From Persicaria tinctoria (lineage: Eukaryota; Streptophyta; Magnoliopsida; Caryophyllales; Polygonaceae), in NCBI GenBank assembly GCA_037127255.1, contig JBANSL010000002.1:12754001-12818000 (forward strand): DNA of 64,000 nucleotides. The letters run 5' to 3'. Below the pieces are notes generated by a model, which searched no databases, was not told the origin of the DNA, and was given only the letters and a program-made list of their open reading frames with translations. The number at the start of each line of letters is the position of its first letter. Within the stretch, counting starts at the first letter, position 1. This document shows positions 34,933-46,106 of the stretch, piece after piece. The translations under genes were made by a program, and so were the position numbers.

Positions 34933-35453
34933 AGACCAATGTAAGTTTTGGGGGATTAATTCAATAGGATGCACGAAAGTGGATGATTGTTGATGGCCTG
35001 AATTTAGGGTTTTCTGGGCATACAATTTGTAATAATTTACCGGTTTTCAGGGACGAAGTATACGTTGGACCGATTTCAAAAGGGCAAATAATGGATGAAT
35101 TTTTATTTTGTTTTTTTTTTTACAAAAAAATTACATATAGTATTGCCCACAAAGTCAAGGGAAATGGCCGGATGAGTCAACGCCAAAAGGGAAAATACTG
35201 CTAACTAAAAAAAAAAAAAATACATACCCTCGAGAAAAGTTGGATAGAGGTTATTTGTTAAAGACTTACACTCACGGAATATATGATCATTGATCAAAAC
35301 CACTGGAGAATGAGCATTCTAGCTACTGATGTTTAACTTGTATGTTTATTGCTTCTTTTCTACTTCCGTCTCTATTTGTTTATATTCTCTACTTTGCCTC
35401 GTTTGTCTCTTTTATCTTGTTCTCCCTTACTCTTTATTTGGTTACCATGCGCC
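34933..35453. other. GATA-pseudogene 3' flank and AT-rich spacer
   Basis: Homologous to 17289-17480 up to about 35090. Beyond that no feature is recognised. Confidence 0.5.
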
Positions 35454-35461
35454 TACACGGC

Positions 35462-35989
35462 CACCGGCGGATTTAGGGGTGGGCTCGTATGAGCGCGAGC
35501 CCACCCCAATTCCGGAAAAAAAAATACGAAATGTTAAATATATAAAAAATAAAAAGGCCTAAATTAATTCAAAAGTGAAAATGAATCATAAAGTTTACCT
35601 TGCCTAGTTGGTAAAGTGTAAAAGAGAAACTTTTTCCTCTATATCTAGAGCCCAAGGTTCAATTCCCACTTTTTACATTTTCTTCACTTTTTTTTAACTA
35701 TCTTTTTATATATAAGTTCAAATATCTTTTTAAATTGAGAATAACTAATTTCAATTAGTATTGTTTGAATTCTATTTTAGTCATTCATTAGGGGTTTCCT
35801 TGAATTTTTTTTAAACTAATTATAAATTTTATTCGATCACTTCTAATAATATGGATAAATCTTTGAATGTTTTTTACATAACCCTTCACAATTAAATTTA
35901 TTTAAAGTTTAGCAAAACTCGTTTCATTATTACTTAATTTTTAGCCTAAATCTCGTCCACCCCTATGTTACGGTTTGACTTCGCCACTG
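35462..35989. mobile_element. hAT MITE (CAGTGGCGG family variant) with tRNA-like core
   Basis: It starts CACCGGCGGATTTAGGGG and ends TTTGACTTCGCCACTG. The perfect 8-bp TSD is TACACGGC (35454-35461 and 35990-35997). The interior near 35600-35675 has TGCCTAGTTGGTAAAGTG followed by AAGGTTCAATTCCCAC, again an A-box/B-box-like pair. Confidence 0.93.
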
Positions 35990-36186
35990 TACACGGCTAC
36001 ACCTAAGTCTCTCAAAAACATTCCTTCGGTCAAATCGGAAAAAGGGAATATACTGGATCCATCGTTATTGTTGTTGTTACTCTATATGTTGGACCAATTT
36101 CTTCTGGCTTCATAATTGTTGATAATTTCCAAAATGTTGTACTATCCCTTCATTATTTCTTAAGGGAATTTTACTATTTATGTAAG

Positions 36187-36643
36187 CAGAGGCGGATCCT
36201 CTTTAGGGTCAGTAGGGGCAGTCGCCCCCCAGCCGAAAATGAAATTTAACATACATATTCCTCTCGTCGATAGCTTCGATTTGATATATTATAAGCTCAA
36301 ATCCGACATCTGAGCAAAAAGTTATAAGCGTTTCAAATTTCAGCACTGAATTACAATATTTCCGACATCATTTACCAACCGATAGATTTTTATTGTAATT
36401 ATCATTTATTAATTTCATATTTTAATAATGTAATTATATCCGAGAACTTCAAATTAGGAGGTTATATTGAAATATTTGAAAACCATGAAATAAATCATGT
36501 AAAATTTATGTTTTTATTCTAGTTACACGTCCATAATATTGATGATTTTTTTGAAAAGAAAAATTAGGGTTTAATTTTACATACAATATTTTTTATTGTA
36601 ATTTTTTCGCCCCCTCAATCAATAAGTTCAGGATCCGCCACTG
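36187..36643. mobile_element. hAT MITE (CAGAGGCGGATCC variant)
   Basis: TIRs CAGAGGCGGATCCT and AGGATCCGCCACTG are flanked by the perfect 8-bp TSD TATGTAAG (36179-36186 and 36644-36651). Subterminal GGGGCAGTCGCCCCCC and GCCCCCTCAATCA blocks match the relative at 57153. It is non-coding. Confidence 0.95.
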
Positions 36644-36651
36644 TATGTAAG

Positions 36652-36928
36652 TGCCTCTTCACATTACATCACACACAAATATCCCAGATAAAATTACTCC
36701 ATCCTCTTTTTTTAAAGTGATTTTTACAATTTATATTCGTTTTTTTTTACGATTATAAAATTAAAACAATATAAAATTTTAAAATAATCTCATGCTTATT
36801 AGTTATTATTAATGAATATAAAATTATTTTTATCATCGTAAAAAAATACGTATAAATAATATATAAAAAAAATCATTCTTTTTAATCTTATTTGGGATAT
36901 TTGTGTGTGATATAATGTGAAGACGTAC
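36652..36928. mobile_element. MITE-like inverted repeat (about 36-bp arms)
   Basis: The left arm has CTTCACATTACATCACACAC followed by AAATATCCCA. The right arm carries the complementary TGGGATATTTGTGTGTGATA and TAATGTGAAG. The interior is AT-rich with a Stowaway-like ACTCCATCC word. It begins immediately after the TSD of the preceding hAT MITE. No TSD of its own was recognised. Confidence 0.6.
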
Positions 36929-37811
36929 GTACCAGGTACCACTAATATATATGTTGCATATATAATTTGTACGAGCCCTCATTTTTCTTGGGCCCAATAC
37001 GTTTTGAGGATACCGAACGAGCCCATTCATGATTCATGTTAGAGGAAATAACACTTATTTTTATTTGTAAAAAATGGCCACTTTCTACCCCATGCAAATA
37101 ATTTAGCCACTTGACTATTTGTGCAAAGTTTTTTTTTTTATGTGGCTAGTTATGCAAATTGGCCTTCATGTTATACGAGCCCTCGTTTATCTTGCGGATT
37201 TTCGGCCGTTTGCCCTAAATCGAAATTGTACAAAAATACCCATTAAACACAAACCGTTAACAAAAATTTAGTAATTACCTCAATTCCGTTTATTTTTCGT
37301 CAAAATGCTTGAAGTTACAGTTTCACCCATAGACTTTTATGTTTGATGTTACTCTTTTCAATTGATCAAAATTTTGTTGTTGTCTCTATTCCTTTTATTT
37401 ATTTAGTTAATTAAAACTTAAAAATGATTTTTTTTTTATCATAGAAAAATATTATAAGATTATATTTTTTTAACCAAACCCCTCTTTTTTTAAAAGAAAA
37501 TATTTATGTATTATTTAGGCTTAAAAAATTATAATATTATTTTTGAATTATTATTTAGGAATGCCTTTATAATTTAAATTAGTTTACATTTTAAATTCGG
37601 CTGTTTTATTTACATTATTTATTTATTTTTATATTTTGAGTTATCTAGTAATTAAATAGCTAATGAAAATATAAATTTTCCTTCAAAAAGAAAAAAAAAA
37701 TACTTTTTCAATTATTTTTTAATCCTAAATAAAAAATCTGTGATTTATTTTGTAAAAAAAATAATCGAGGTCTATCAGATAAAAATCTTATAATATTTTT
37801 TCTACAATTAA
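36929..37811. other. AT-rich intergenic DNA
   Basis: No gene is seen. TACGAGCCCTC...CTTGCGGATTTTC.GCCGTTT words at 36966-37215 recur at 47945-48035, marking a dispersed repeat. The rest is A/T-run-rich. Confidence 0.5.
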
Positions 37812-38796
37812 TCCACCCCTTATACTTATAAAACCAGAAGCAATGTCTTTGTTAAAATTTGCGCCACGTGTCCTTCCCTGAGCAAAGTTAAGAGGAGCAG
37901 TTTTCAGTATCTCACCCACGTTCTTTTAAACTGCCCATAACAAAAACTGAAATTAAAAGCTATTCTTTTTAGCCACGTTCTACCCCTCATCCTCCTTGAA
38001 CTGCTCAGGATAAGGGAAGGGCAGATGCGCGGAAGATCAGCGACTTGACAAGATGAGGATGGTTTTTCGGACGGGAGGACGAGGGCGTAAACGGTGGGTG
38101 GGCTACATGTAACTGCTATTGACTTTTTTGATGTGATTTTGTGGAGAAGAGGAGTGTGGGTTAGAAGCGAGCCAGGACCATGTCCTTCCTGCTTCTTTTT
38201 CTACCATTTCACTCTCCCATTTCCTCAAGCATGAAGAGAGAGGAAATACTGAAATTTGAGGAAAATGGTGGAGCTTTTGGATGGTTAGTTTAGGCTGATT
38301 TTGTTTTATGATTATGGCTTCACTTTAATTAGCCTTCATATAATGGTATTTGGGGATTAATTTTGTTAATCCTCAAGTAATGATAGTATATGGTGAACTT
38401 CGTGTGCATATATATGGATGATTGCATTACATATTGGGGTTTATTAGTCAAATTGGACGTTATAAAGTTGTTATATTTTGGGTTTAATCCTTGCACATAA
38501 GTTGTTCGATTAAATGTCTCTATGAAGGAGTTTATACATTTCAAATATGGAAGTGAATTTTATTGGTTGGATCATTGCACACAAAGTGTTTGATAAAATG
38601 TATCAAAGAATTATAGTGTTTTCTTTTGAAAAGTATTAAAAGTTTGGCTTCAGCTGGGTTTAAGGAAGTTGTGTAATTTCCATTTAATGAACATGCAATG
38701 GTTTGTTTGGATTTCTATGTTGATTTGCATTGCACTTTCTTCCATTCAAAGCTTGAAGTGAATGTTATTTTGTTTCTTTTTCCTATCTGTTTGCAA

Positions 38797-39091
38797 GGTT
38801 AAGGCAATGGCCAGGAAAATTCCCTTATACAAGGCCGGTGACATGGTTAGATGACTAGATAATATTGCCCACATCCGCCTTCAATGTCATCAATGGTAGA
38901 TCCTAGGTAGAGAACAAACTTGCTATGTTGGTGCTTATTTGTTCCTAATTCATGTTTGATTTTCTGAGCATGAAAGTCTAGAACTACTAATTAACATATT
39001 TGTTAAGTAGGAGTATATGATCATTCATGTTGGAGCTACCTCCTTCAAAGAAGCCATGAAGATGGGCTATGAAGTTTGTCAGAACTTAAAG
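38797..39091 (+). pseudogene. Captured enolase fragment, two exons with stops
   Basis: The first block contains KIPLYK and then LPTSAFNVINGRS-stop-VENKLAM, matching the enolase segment [21 protein letters not shown]. A second exon (39011-39091), after a TAAGTAG acceptor, reads EYMIIHVGATSFKEAMKMGY then EVCQNLK and ends at AAG|GTAAGT, matching enolase FMILPVGASSFKEAMKMG. The intron is retained, so this is a DNA-level capture. Internal stops and the loss of active-site regions make it non-functional. It lies inside the Helitron. Confidence 0.8.
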
Positions 39092-40024
39092 GTAAGTAAA
39101 ATGATGCAGGATGACTTATATAAAGTTGAATGCCACTCAACATATGCTTTAATTACCAAGCTCTTGAAACTGAAGAGCTTGCGTCATAGTTAGATCTCTC
39201 AAGCTCTTGAAAACATCTAAAAATAAATCGTCTATTATAGGTCAATTTAAAGCAATTGGATTCTCGTGAAAATACACACAACCTTAAAACGAGTAAAAAC
39301 ACAATCATTTATTTTATTAAGCTCAATTCACAAGCAGGGTGTGAAATATAGTATGAGGATGAAAATCAGGTTTCAATATTAAATACGAGCTGAGCTGATT
39401 TCTATAGTTGTAAAATCACTTGTACACATAAGCACAACCTTAACACGAGTAAAAACTAATCTATCATGGTGTCATTAGCAATGCGTATTTTTCGCATGAT
39501 GTTTCACAACCGGGTTGTGATACGTTTTATGGTTATTAAAATTCATTTTTTTTAACATTAATTAGAAAGGAAAAAAATCATCATATATTTAAAGTGAGAA
39601 AAGAGGTGGAAACCAGAACCAAGGGTTTTAAAGTCTTAGCTTAGAAGTCTCGACTCTCCTCTCCATTGAACGACCTATCCGAAATGGTGAATCACCGGTG
39701 AGAGCTCCATCCGTCTGCCGCTTCTTTAGCCACCGACCGCCTTTGGAAACCTCTCCACTTTGTGAAGGTAAAGCCACCAGTTGGGTATGTGGGTATTTGT
39801 TATGTTTTCCTATCTGTTTGTGAAATGTTGTTAAATATTGTATTTAGATGGATGTTTAGGTTGATGAATATTGTTCTTCCTTGCGTTTGGTAGTTTTATT
39901 TTGTGAAATGGGTGTGCATGTAGGTATGATTATAGTATCTTGAGGTGTTTATAAGTCAAATTGGGGTGTATTAAGTTGTAGGATTTTGGGTTAATTTATT
40001 GCATCTAGGGTGTTCGATGAGATG

Positions 40025-40147
40025 GATAATAATGTTATTTTAGCTACCCTCAAAAAAGTACTAGCTAAACAACAGAGGCAAAGAGAGACATTGCAAAAGT
40101 TGGAAAATATGCTTCAAGATATTCACATAAAGCAAACAGCTTTGTGA
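40025..40147 (+). pseudogene. Coding-like fragment, family not recognised
   Basis: A Lys/Gln/Leu-rich frame, including ATLKKVLAKQQRQRETLQKL and ENMLQDIHIKQTAL before a stop, looks like a short coiled coil. It lies within the Helitron and may be another captured exon. Confidence 0.3.
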
Positions 40148-41357
40148 ATGTGCATCGATTTACATGTTTTTATGAATGAATGTTCTTATTTCATTCTATT
40201 TTGTTTACAATGTTCATTCATTATTATATGATTGTAAGAGACACTAATTTGGTAAGTATCTTGGGGTCTACAATTGAAAACTCGAACCTAATTACAATTG
40301 TTCAATTACAAATTTGGTTCACGTTGAATTGGTATATATCTAGGATGTGTTACTCAGTTTGAGTCTTTGGGATGAAATAAATAAATTATATATAAATGAT
40401 GAATATGATATCCTATAAATTATAATCTTCGTAGTTTTATATGTTGCCTTGAAGTTGGATATTTCTATTTCAATTGTTATTATTGTTCATTGGCATGTGA
40501 TTCGAACTTTTATCGTTCAGTATGCTCTTTTATCTTTGTGTATTTGTTTGTTGATAATGGTCGAATTTGTATTCTTGATAAATTCTTGAGTAATTTATGA
40601 TATAGACTTACGACATCAAGTTTTTGTTTTCAAGAGCTGAAAATGTTATAACTGCCTTCGGTTTCTGACGTAGGATATCAACGGCTGGTTTTGGATGCTT
40701 CTTATTGGATGAAGTTTATGGTTTTGTTCTTCGAACTTGCGATTAATCTTGGAATGTGATGTGATTCGATTAGTGGACATTTAGGCACTTATAAATAAAT
40801 TGCAATCTATGGTGACTTTTCTTATGCGTAGTATTTTGGAGCGTATGTGCACACATTGCAATCTATGAAGAAAGCAGATGTACTACGTATGTTATAGGCA
40901 TGGTTTGATTAGGGAATAATACAAGGTGATGTCCATCATGTTTGCATATAAATTGTCTACCTACTCAACATTTGGTTATTATTCAAATTGGGTGTAGTTA
41001 ATCCATTGTTCCGTTTTATGACATAATTTTATTTCTTACTCTTATCACTTTTGAGATTTTTTGTTTGTAATTGTAAGTGTTATTGTATTGTATTTGGAGT
41101 AGCAATTGATACGATCAAAACAAATCAAATCAAATGTATTAATTGTATTTGAGAAAATAACGACGTAAATTTTATGAAAAATAATCACCCGTACAAGGTA
41201 CGGGAAAAGTACTAGTTAAGTGCATTTCGGTTACTAATATAAAATTGAGGGAATTTGGTAGAATAAACCTTTTTGAAAAGGTGATTAGGTAGTTAGACCT
41301 TCTAAAATATTAATTAGCCGTTCTAAACCCCTTTGAAAATTAATTAGGACTGTACCC

Positions 41358-41741
41358 CTAATTAATCACGCCAGACTTAGCCCCAACAGAGATGTTCATA
41401 TTATCGGCCTCGGCGCCGAGCCTGTAGAGGTAATCGTTCCCCAACGCGTTCTTCGCTTCCCAAGACGATTGCTTCGACACTCTCCTTACCTCCTCCAAAT
41501 CCAATCCACCGTCGGTCTTATCGCCGACATCGCAGCTCGCATCGACGATCTCGTCGCTGGAATTTGCGAAGATCACGAAGCTCCTTCTGCAATTGGCTTC
41601 AGAAACGGCGATCGGGAAGGGTTTTATTTGACACCGGGGTGTGTGGATGGGGTTTTGGGAAGAAGAGGTGATGAGGAGAGAGGTGAGAGGGTGAGGAGTT
41701 GAGAGGTCAACAGCGTTTATGGCTCCAAGCTCCTCGGCCAC
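41358..41741 (-). pseudogene. Captured first exon of a chloroplast Rubisco-activase-like AAA protein
   Basis: The minus strand encodes 127 residues. The N-terminal ~65, Ser/Thr-rich and low in acidic residues, looks like a transit peptide. It is followed by SKQSSWEAKNALGNDYLYRL and GAEADNMNISVGAKSGVI, which I associate with the short Rubisco-activase-like protein of plants. The frame then runs into the MULE terminal repeat and stops, so the AAA domain is missing. The fragment could be translated as a short protein only if a promoter happens to exist. Confidence 0.55.
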
Positions 41742-41921
41742 CCTCTCCTACTTCGACTTCGCCGACTATCTTCAAACCACGACCAACATCTTCGATTGAG
41801 GTTTAGGATCGGTCGGACTTGGAAATTTGTTGAGATTTAGAAGGTATGAACTATCGATCTTATTTTGCTTGATATATCTATTCGATGAAATGTCTTGCGA
41901 TTTTTTTTACTTCAATTCTAG

Positions 41922-44419
41922 CGAATGGATTATGAAAGATTTGTTAAGTTCACGGAGAAGCATATGCCGATTGTAAAGGCCCGGATTTTTAAATCTTAAT
42001 TTTCGGAAAGAAGAAATTAAAAATGAATTTAAATCGGGTTATTTAAGAACTCTTAAAGCGAATTCCGGCTAAATTTTTAACTTTTGAAGATCGATATCGT
42101 CTTTTCACCTTGGGATTTGAAATAAACTTTGGGATGTCGATATCTTTATAATTTTGAAGCGTTATTTCGATCAAGTCGGGATGAGATTTATAGAGAGAGC
42201 GGGTTTCGAGATTTAATTCCGGGTAATTCAAAGTTGATTTTTGGGACCACTTGATTTGTCTTATTCCCCTTCCCATTGCTTTCTTTCGGGTCAAACAAGC
42301 CATATCCCTCTCCCCATTTTGAAACCTGCTCCCTTCTTTCCCTTGTACAAGACAACAAGTTCAGCTTCCCTGCCCCTTTTTGCCCAACAGGCTCCACGCC
42401 TACTCTCTCCCTGACAAGCTATGAAGGGCCTCACTCATCCCCTCCCCTCCCCTCTTTTCTTTCTTCAAACCCAATTTGCAGACACCCATCTCCTCTGTTC
42501 ATTTTGTTTTAAAGCAAACACCTAACCTTACCTTCTTCATTCTCCTCTCCCTCCCTCTTTCCCCATCTGTGCAAACTGCCAAAAACCAACAGAGGAGCCC
42601 TCCCCTCCTCCTCGTCAATCACAGCCGCCGCCACCTCGCCGTCGCCGTCGATTGAGAAGCCGGAATCACCCTGCCTCGTCTGCCGAGAAAGGAAGAAGAA
42701 GAAAACAGCCCTGCTCGCCGAGCTCGAAGCCACCAGCAACCATTTCAGCATCTCCTTCGGTTTCCAGAAGGTAGGAGGAGCAACCAACGGCCGGGCAAAC
42801 CTTCGTCGGAGCCGTTCCAGCCGCTCCCGTCCCTGTCCTTCCGATTTCGAGGTCTGTCACGATTTCTTCCTGTTTTCGAATTCCAATCTCCATCCAAGCG
42901 CTATTTATTCATCTCTATCCTCCCCTAGGCCACCGCCGAAGCTCCCCTCACGCCCTCGTATCCAAATCCGCCATTAACGCCCGGACATCCCCTCGGAGTC
43001 ACCATAAAATTATTATGGTGACTAAATATCAGGCCTTGTTATATAATGATTTTGAAATAAAATGCCGAAATTGTTTCTATAATATGATTTTGAAGTATTG
43101 GTCTTAAGGTTTGAATGTTAATGTCGGGATTCTTGTCTTGGTTAATGATGTTGGTTTTGAGAAGAAAGTTTGGAAATATGGTTGGTACGATTTTATCAAT
43201 GGGTTGATTGGAAGAATGATTTTGGTTGATGTTGATCATATCGGAAAGGTTTTAGAAAATGGTTTTACTGTCGATTGGTTTTAAGGATGTTGAGAACTTG
43301 GGTTTCGTGTGTATGAATGTTGGTCCGGTAGCTTATGAAAATGGCTTGATGATAGGTGTGTACTGCTTTTGGATTGCGTTGGACTTGCATTTGGGCCCTT
43401 GCTTGTGTTATTCTGTTGTTCTGCATTTTCAGGTAAGTTCCCTAGGGGGCTTACTCAGGTCGGACATTCATGCCTATTGTTGCATTTTATGTTAGGTGTT
43501 GCATATGCATAAAAGCATGACATGTAGTATCATGTTTAGGTTGCAATAATTGATTGAGCATCTGTTTACTTTATGCGTTTGAAACAGAACGGCCGTTATC
43601 TGTGATAGTCCTAGAGTCTTTGCTAGGGTCATACGGTAGCCCAGTCTCATCGGGTACCCTGAGTCAATCGAGTCCTAGGCATGCGTGCCCCCCGATTATG
43701 ATGGAATGCATTCACGAGCTGGCCAGTCTCCGCCCTATCGGAAGGGGGTGGAGGTAGGAGAGGGATATGCCACTTGGCATTGTCTTGGGCCCCTTTACAG
43801 TATTTTTGCATATTATTATGAACTAGGAGCATGCTAGTGTGTTTAAATTCCGTACTGCATTAGAGCATCTTTATTAGGTATAGCACATACTATGTGGCCT
43901 CAGCGAGGACTGCCGGTCCCGCATGAGTGGCTCGATCTGACTCCTTTCCCCATTCTTTTTTATAGGTATTCTCTGCAGATTTGAGTGCTCGATGTCTATA
44001 TGACGGGGTTTCCTTTTTGCGAATAGAAGAACCTGGCTAATTCTATAACTCGTATGAATGGTAATCACCCACTTATGATTTGGTTTTGACCCGGCTCTAC
44101 CGTGGCGCTTGTATCTTTACCTTGCTTCCGCTTTACTTCCGTTTGAAATGAATTTCACGACGTAGTCTTAAGACATGTTAAGGGTACCCAATGGCCCTTC
44201 GAGATTTTTAGGGTTTGAAATCCCTCTTTTTACAAATTTTAAATGAGTTTGAAACCTCGACCCGTACCTGGATTGCAAGATCCGAATAAGGGGTTTTATC
44301 CCTCGAAACGTAACCCGGAAATCATAATTCTGGGTCGTTACACCGATATAACTGTGGTTGCTCTCCCAATGGACGAAAAACGTGCTACTACGTTTGGATT
44401 GATGAAGATAGACATGGAG
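41922..44419 (+). pseudogene. Captured ADP-glucose pyrophosphorylase small-subunit exon, interrupted
   Basis: After a TTCTAG acceptor, 41922-41971 reads RMDYERFVKFTEKHMP. The solo LTR follows. From 44345 the exon resumes as DITVVALPMDEKRATTFGLM, then KIDME, ending at GAG|GTAAGA (44419). This is a highly conserved part of AGPase small subunits. The two halves differ in frame by one base, so the exon had a frameshift independent of the LTR insertion. The rest of the enzyme is absent. Confidence 0.75.
41972..44342 (+). mobile_element. Solo LTR (2371 bp) inside the Pack-MULE
   Basis: It begins TGTAAAGGCCCGG and ends GGGTCGTTACA, with the perfect 5-bp TSD CCGAT (41967-41971 and 44343-44347). No primer site, polypurine tract or second LTR is present, so it is a solo LTR. 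The right half is the same family as 1-902. The GC-rich stretch 42590-42850 gives misleading open frames. The long LTR suggests a Ty3/gypsy element, but the clade is not determinable. Confidence 0.95.
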
Positions 44420-44635
44420 GTAAGAGTTGCTTCCAATGTGTTCGATGAAATGCCTAAATGAATTGACTTTGTTTTTAGTGTAAATAAATCCTTCCTTGTT
44501 AATGGTTTTGTAAGTTTTTGAGTAAATTTGGATTGATCCATCTCTAATTACACCCCCTTTCATTATAATTGATGAATGTCAAATTGTCAATGCCTTACTT
44601 TGGTGCTTTTTCATCTCAAACGGTATTTGTCAGGC

Positions 44636-44714
44636 TTGTATTGAGAGCTTTGATTATGTAGTTCAAGTCCTTGGATTTCATAGCCTTGGTCATCTTTGTG
44701 AAGCATATGTAGTT
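44636..44714 (+). pseudogene. Captured exon, family not recognised
   Basis: Bounded by TTTGTCAG and GTAAG, it reads ACIESFDYVVQVLGFHSLGH then LCEAYVV without a stop. It is probably a third captured exon in the Pack-MULE. I cannot assign a family. Confidence 0.4.
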
Positions 44715-44744
44715 GGTAAGTTTATTCCTCAAAGATTTTGGGTG

Positions 44745-44895
44745 TTGCTAGATACACCACAAATTACAAGGTTAAAATTGCACGTCCTTAAAGACGTGCA
44801 AGCCTTGTGTCTAATTAATATTTTTTAAAAAAAAATTAACTCCTTTTAATCATGCACGTCCTTAAGGACGTGCATGATTTGGGGTGTATATAGCC
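44745..44895. mobile_element. Hairpin MITE-like element with two palindromes
   Basis: Imperfect inverted ends (GCTAGATACACCACAAATT and complement of ATTTGGGGTGTATATAGC) enclose two related palindromes built on GCACGTCCTTAA.GACGTGC. The second is a perfect 32-bp palindrome at 44848-44879. A diverged relative with ATACACCGCAAATCACC and GGGTGTATTTATCC ends lies near 49220-49365. No TSD was found. Confidence 0.55.
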
Positions 44896-45214
44896 GAACC
44901 GAAGATTTTATAGGGACTTGGCCATACTACCAAAATTGGAGTGTACATCGAGTAAGTTGAGATTTTTCTAGTTGTGACTTCAACTGCTATATTTTTTGCA
45001 GATTTTTATACTGCTTGAGTGCTTGGGCTGTAATTTCAAAGTGTGCTAGACTACAATACAAATCCTTTGGTTGCATTTGAAAATTTTAGTGGCCAATAAA
45101 ATAAAAACAATTTCTTGTCATCATTAACTCATGAGCTTTTTTATTGTAAGAGATTGTATTGCCTTTGTTTGGGGACACTGTTTTGATTCCACATTTCATA
45201 CTTCAATGTCACCA

Positions 45215-45830
45215 ATTTTATAAAAATATCATCACAAATGATTAAGATTAATTAATTGTACTTACAAATGTGTCATCAATGAATAGAAGTCATCAATAAA
45301 ATTGTCATCAATAAAAAGATGCCATTAATGAAGTGTAATTACGTATTAAGCTCATATGTCATCAATTGTATAAAAATATCATCAACAAAAAATGTCATCA
45401 CAAGTGTGTCATACATCACTCATCGGTGAATAAAAGGAGAATGAATGAAAATACATCGATATACAATTTACTGAATTACAAAAGTGGCATCAAATGATTT
45501 GATTTAAAAAATGACATCAAATAATTATATTAGAAAAATGCCATCAAAACAATACTTTGAAAAATTGCATCACATTAAAAAAAAATGTCATCAAAAAATT
45601 AATTTGAAAAAATATTGCATCATAGTAAAAAAAATATCATCAAAAAAATCGACATAAAAAAGTGGCGTCACATTAAACAAAAAATGTCATCAAGGTTTAA
45701 AAATTTTGACATTAAAAAAGTGTCATCGAATCATTTCATTAGAAAATTGGCATCAAAGTGAAAATAAAATATAATAAAATTTTGGCATCAAAACGGTAAA
45801 ATATGGTATCACTAAAAATAAAAATAATAA
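45215..45830. repeat. Irregular TCATCA-motif repeat region
   Basis: ATGTCATCAA, TGGCATCA and ATATCATCA words recur more than twenty times at spacings of about 20-40 bp in AT-rich DNA near the right end of the Pack-MULE. The units are diverged and not strictly tandem. Confidence 0.7.
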
Positions 45831-46106
45831 AAATAATTAAAAAAAACGAAATGGGTTGGTCAACATTGACCGGTCAGCGGGCAATGTTGACCTGTTGGTG
45901 GTCAAACAGTTAACCATTGACCATTATATCTTCTTTGGGAAACGGCCGTCTATCCCACCTAATTTATTTTTTAAGGGGTCTAAGTAGCTAATTACATTTT
46001 CATATAGGTCTAGGTACCAAAATCACCCTATAAAATTTCACTAAAAAGTTAAAATATCTGGCCAAAAAATAAATGTTGATGGTTTAATTAAATGAATTAT
46101 ATTATA

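Larger units (their letters stand above)
37812..41215 (+). mobile_element. Helitron carrying an enolase fragment
   Basis: The 3' end shows the hairpin CCCGTACAAGGTACGGG (near 41188-41204), a short AAAAGTA spacer, and CTAG (41212-41215) followed by T. The 5' end is proposed at TCCACCCCTTATACTTATA (37812), because the same words followed by CCACGTGTCC recur at 62037. The interior holds two recognisable enolase exons on the plus strand and a coding-like stretch at 40025-40147 whose family I do not recognise. No Rep/helicase is seen. Confidence 0.7.
41247..46028. mobile_element. Pack-MULE carrying several gene fragments, split by a solo LTR
   Basis: The ends are imperfect inverted repeats (GAGGGAATTTGGTA at left, complement GGGTGATTTTGGTA at right) with shared inner words ATTAG.TA.TTAGACC and AAATTAGG. 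The 9-bp TSD is TATAAAATT (41238-41246 and 46029-46037), the Mutator-like signature. Cargo: a Rubisco-activase-like first exon (minus), an AGPase small-subunit exon (plus), an unknown exon at 44636-44714, and a TCATCA-rich region. After subtracting the 2371-bp LTR, the element is about 2.4 kb. There is no transposase. Confidence 0.85.

Noticed and set aside
42276..42893. GC-rich overlapping frames that look gene-like
   Set aside because: They fall within the solo LTR at 41972-44342, and none has a recognisable domain.
45215..45830. Possible CRISPR-like array (regular short repeats)
   Set aside because: The TCATCA words are short, diverged and irregularly spaced, and the sequence is plant nuclear DNA.
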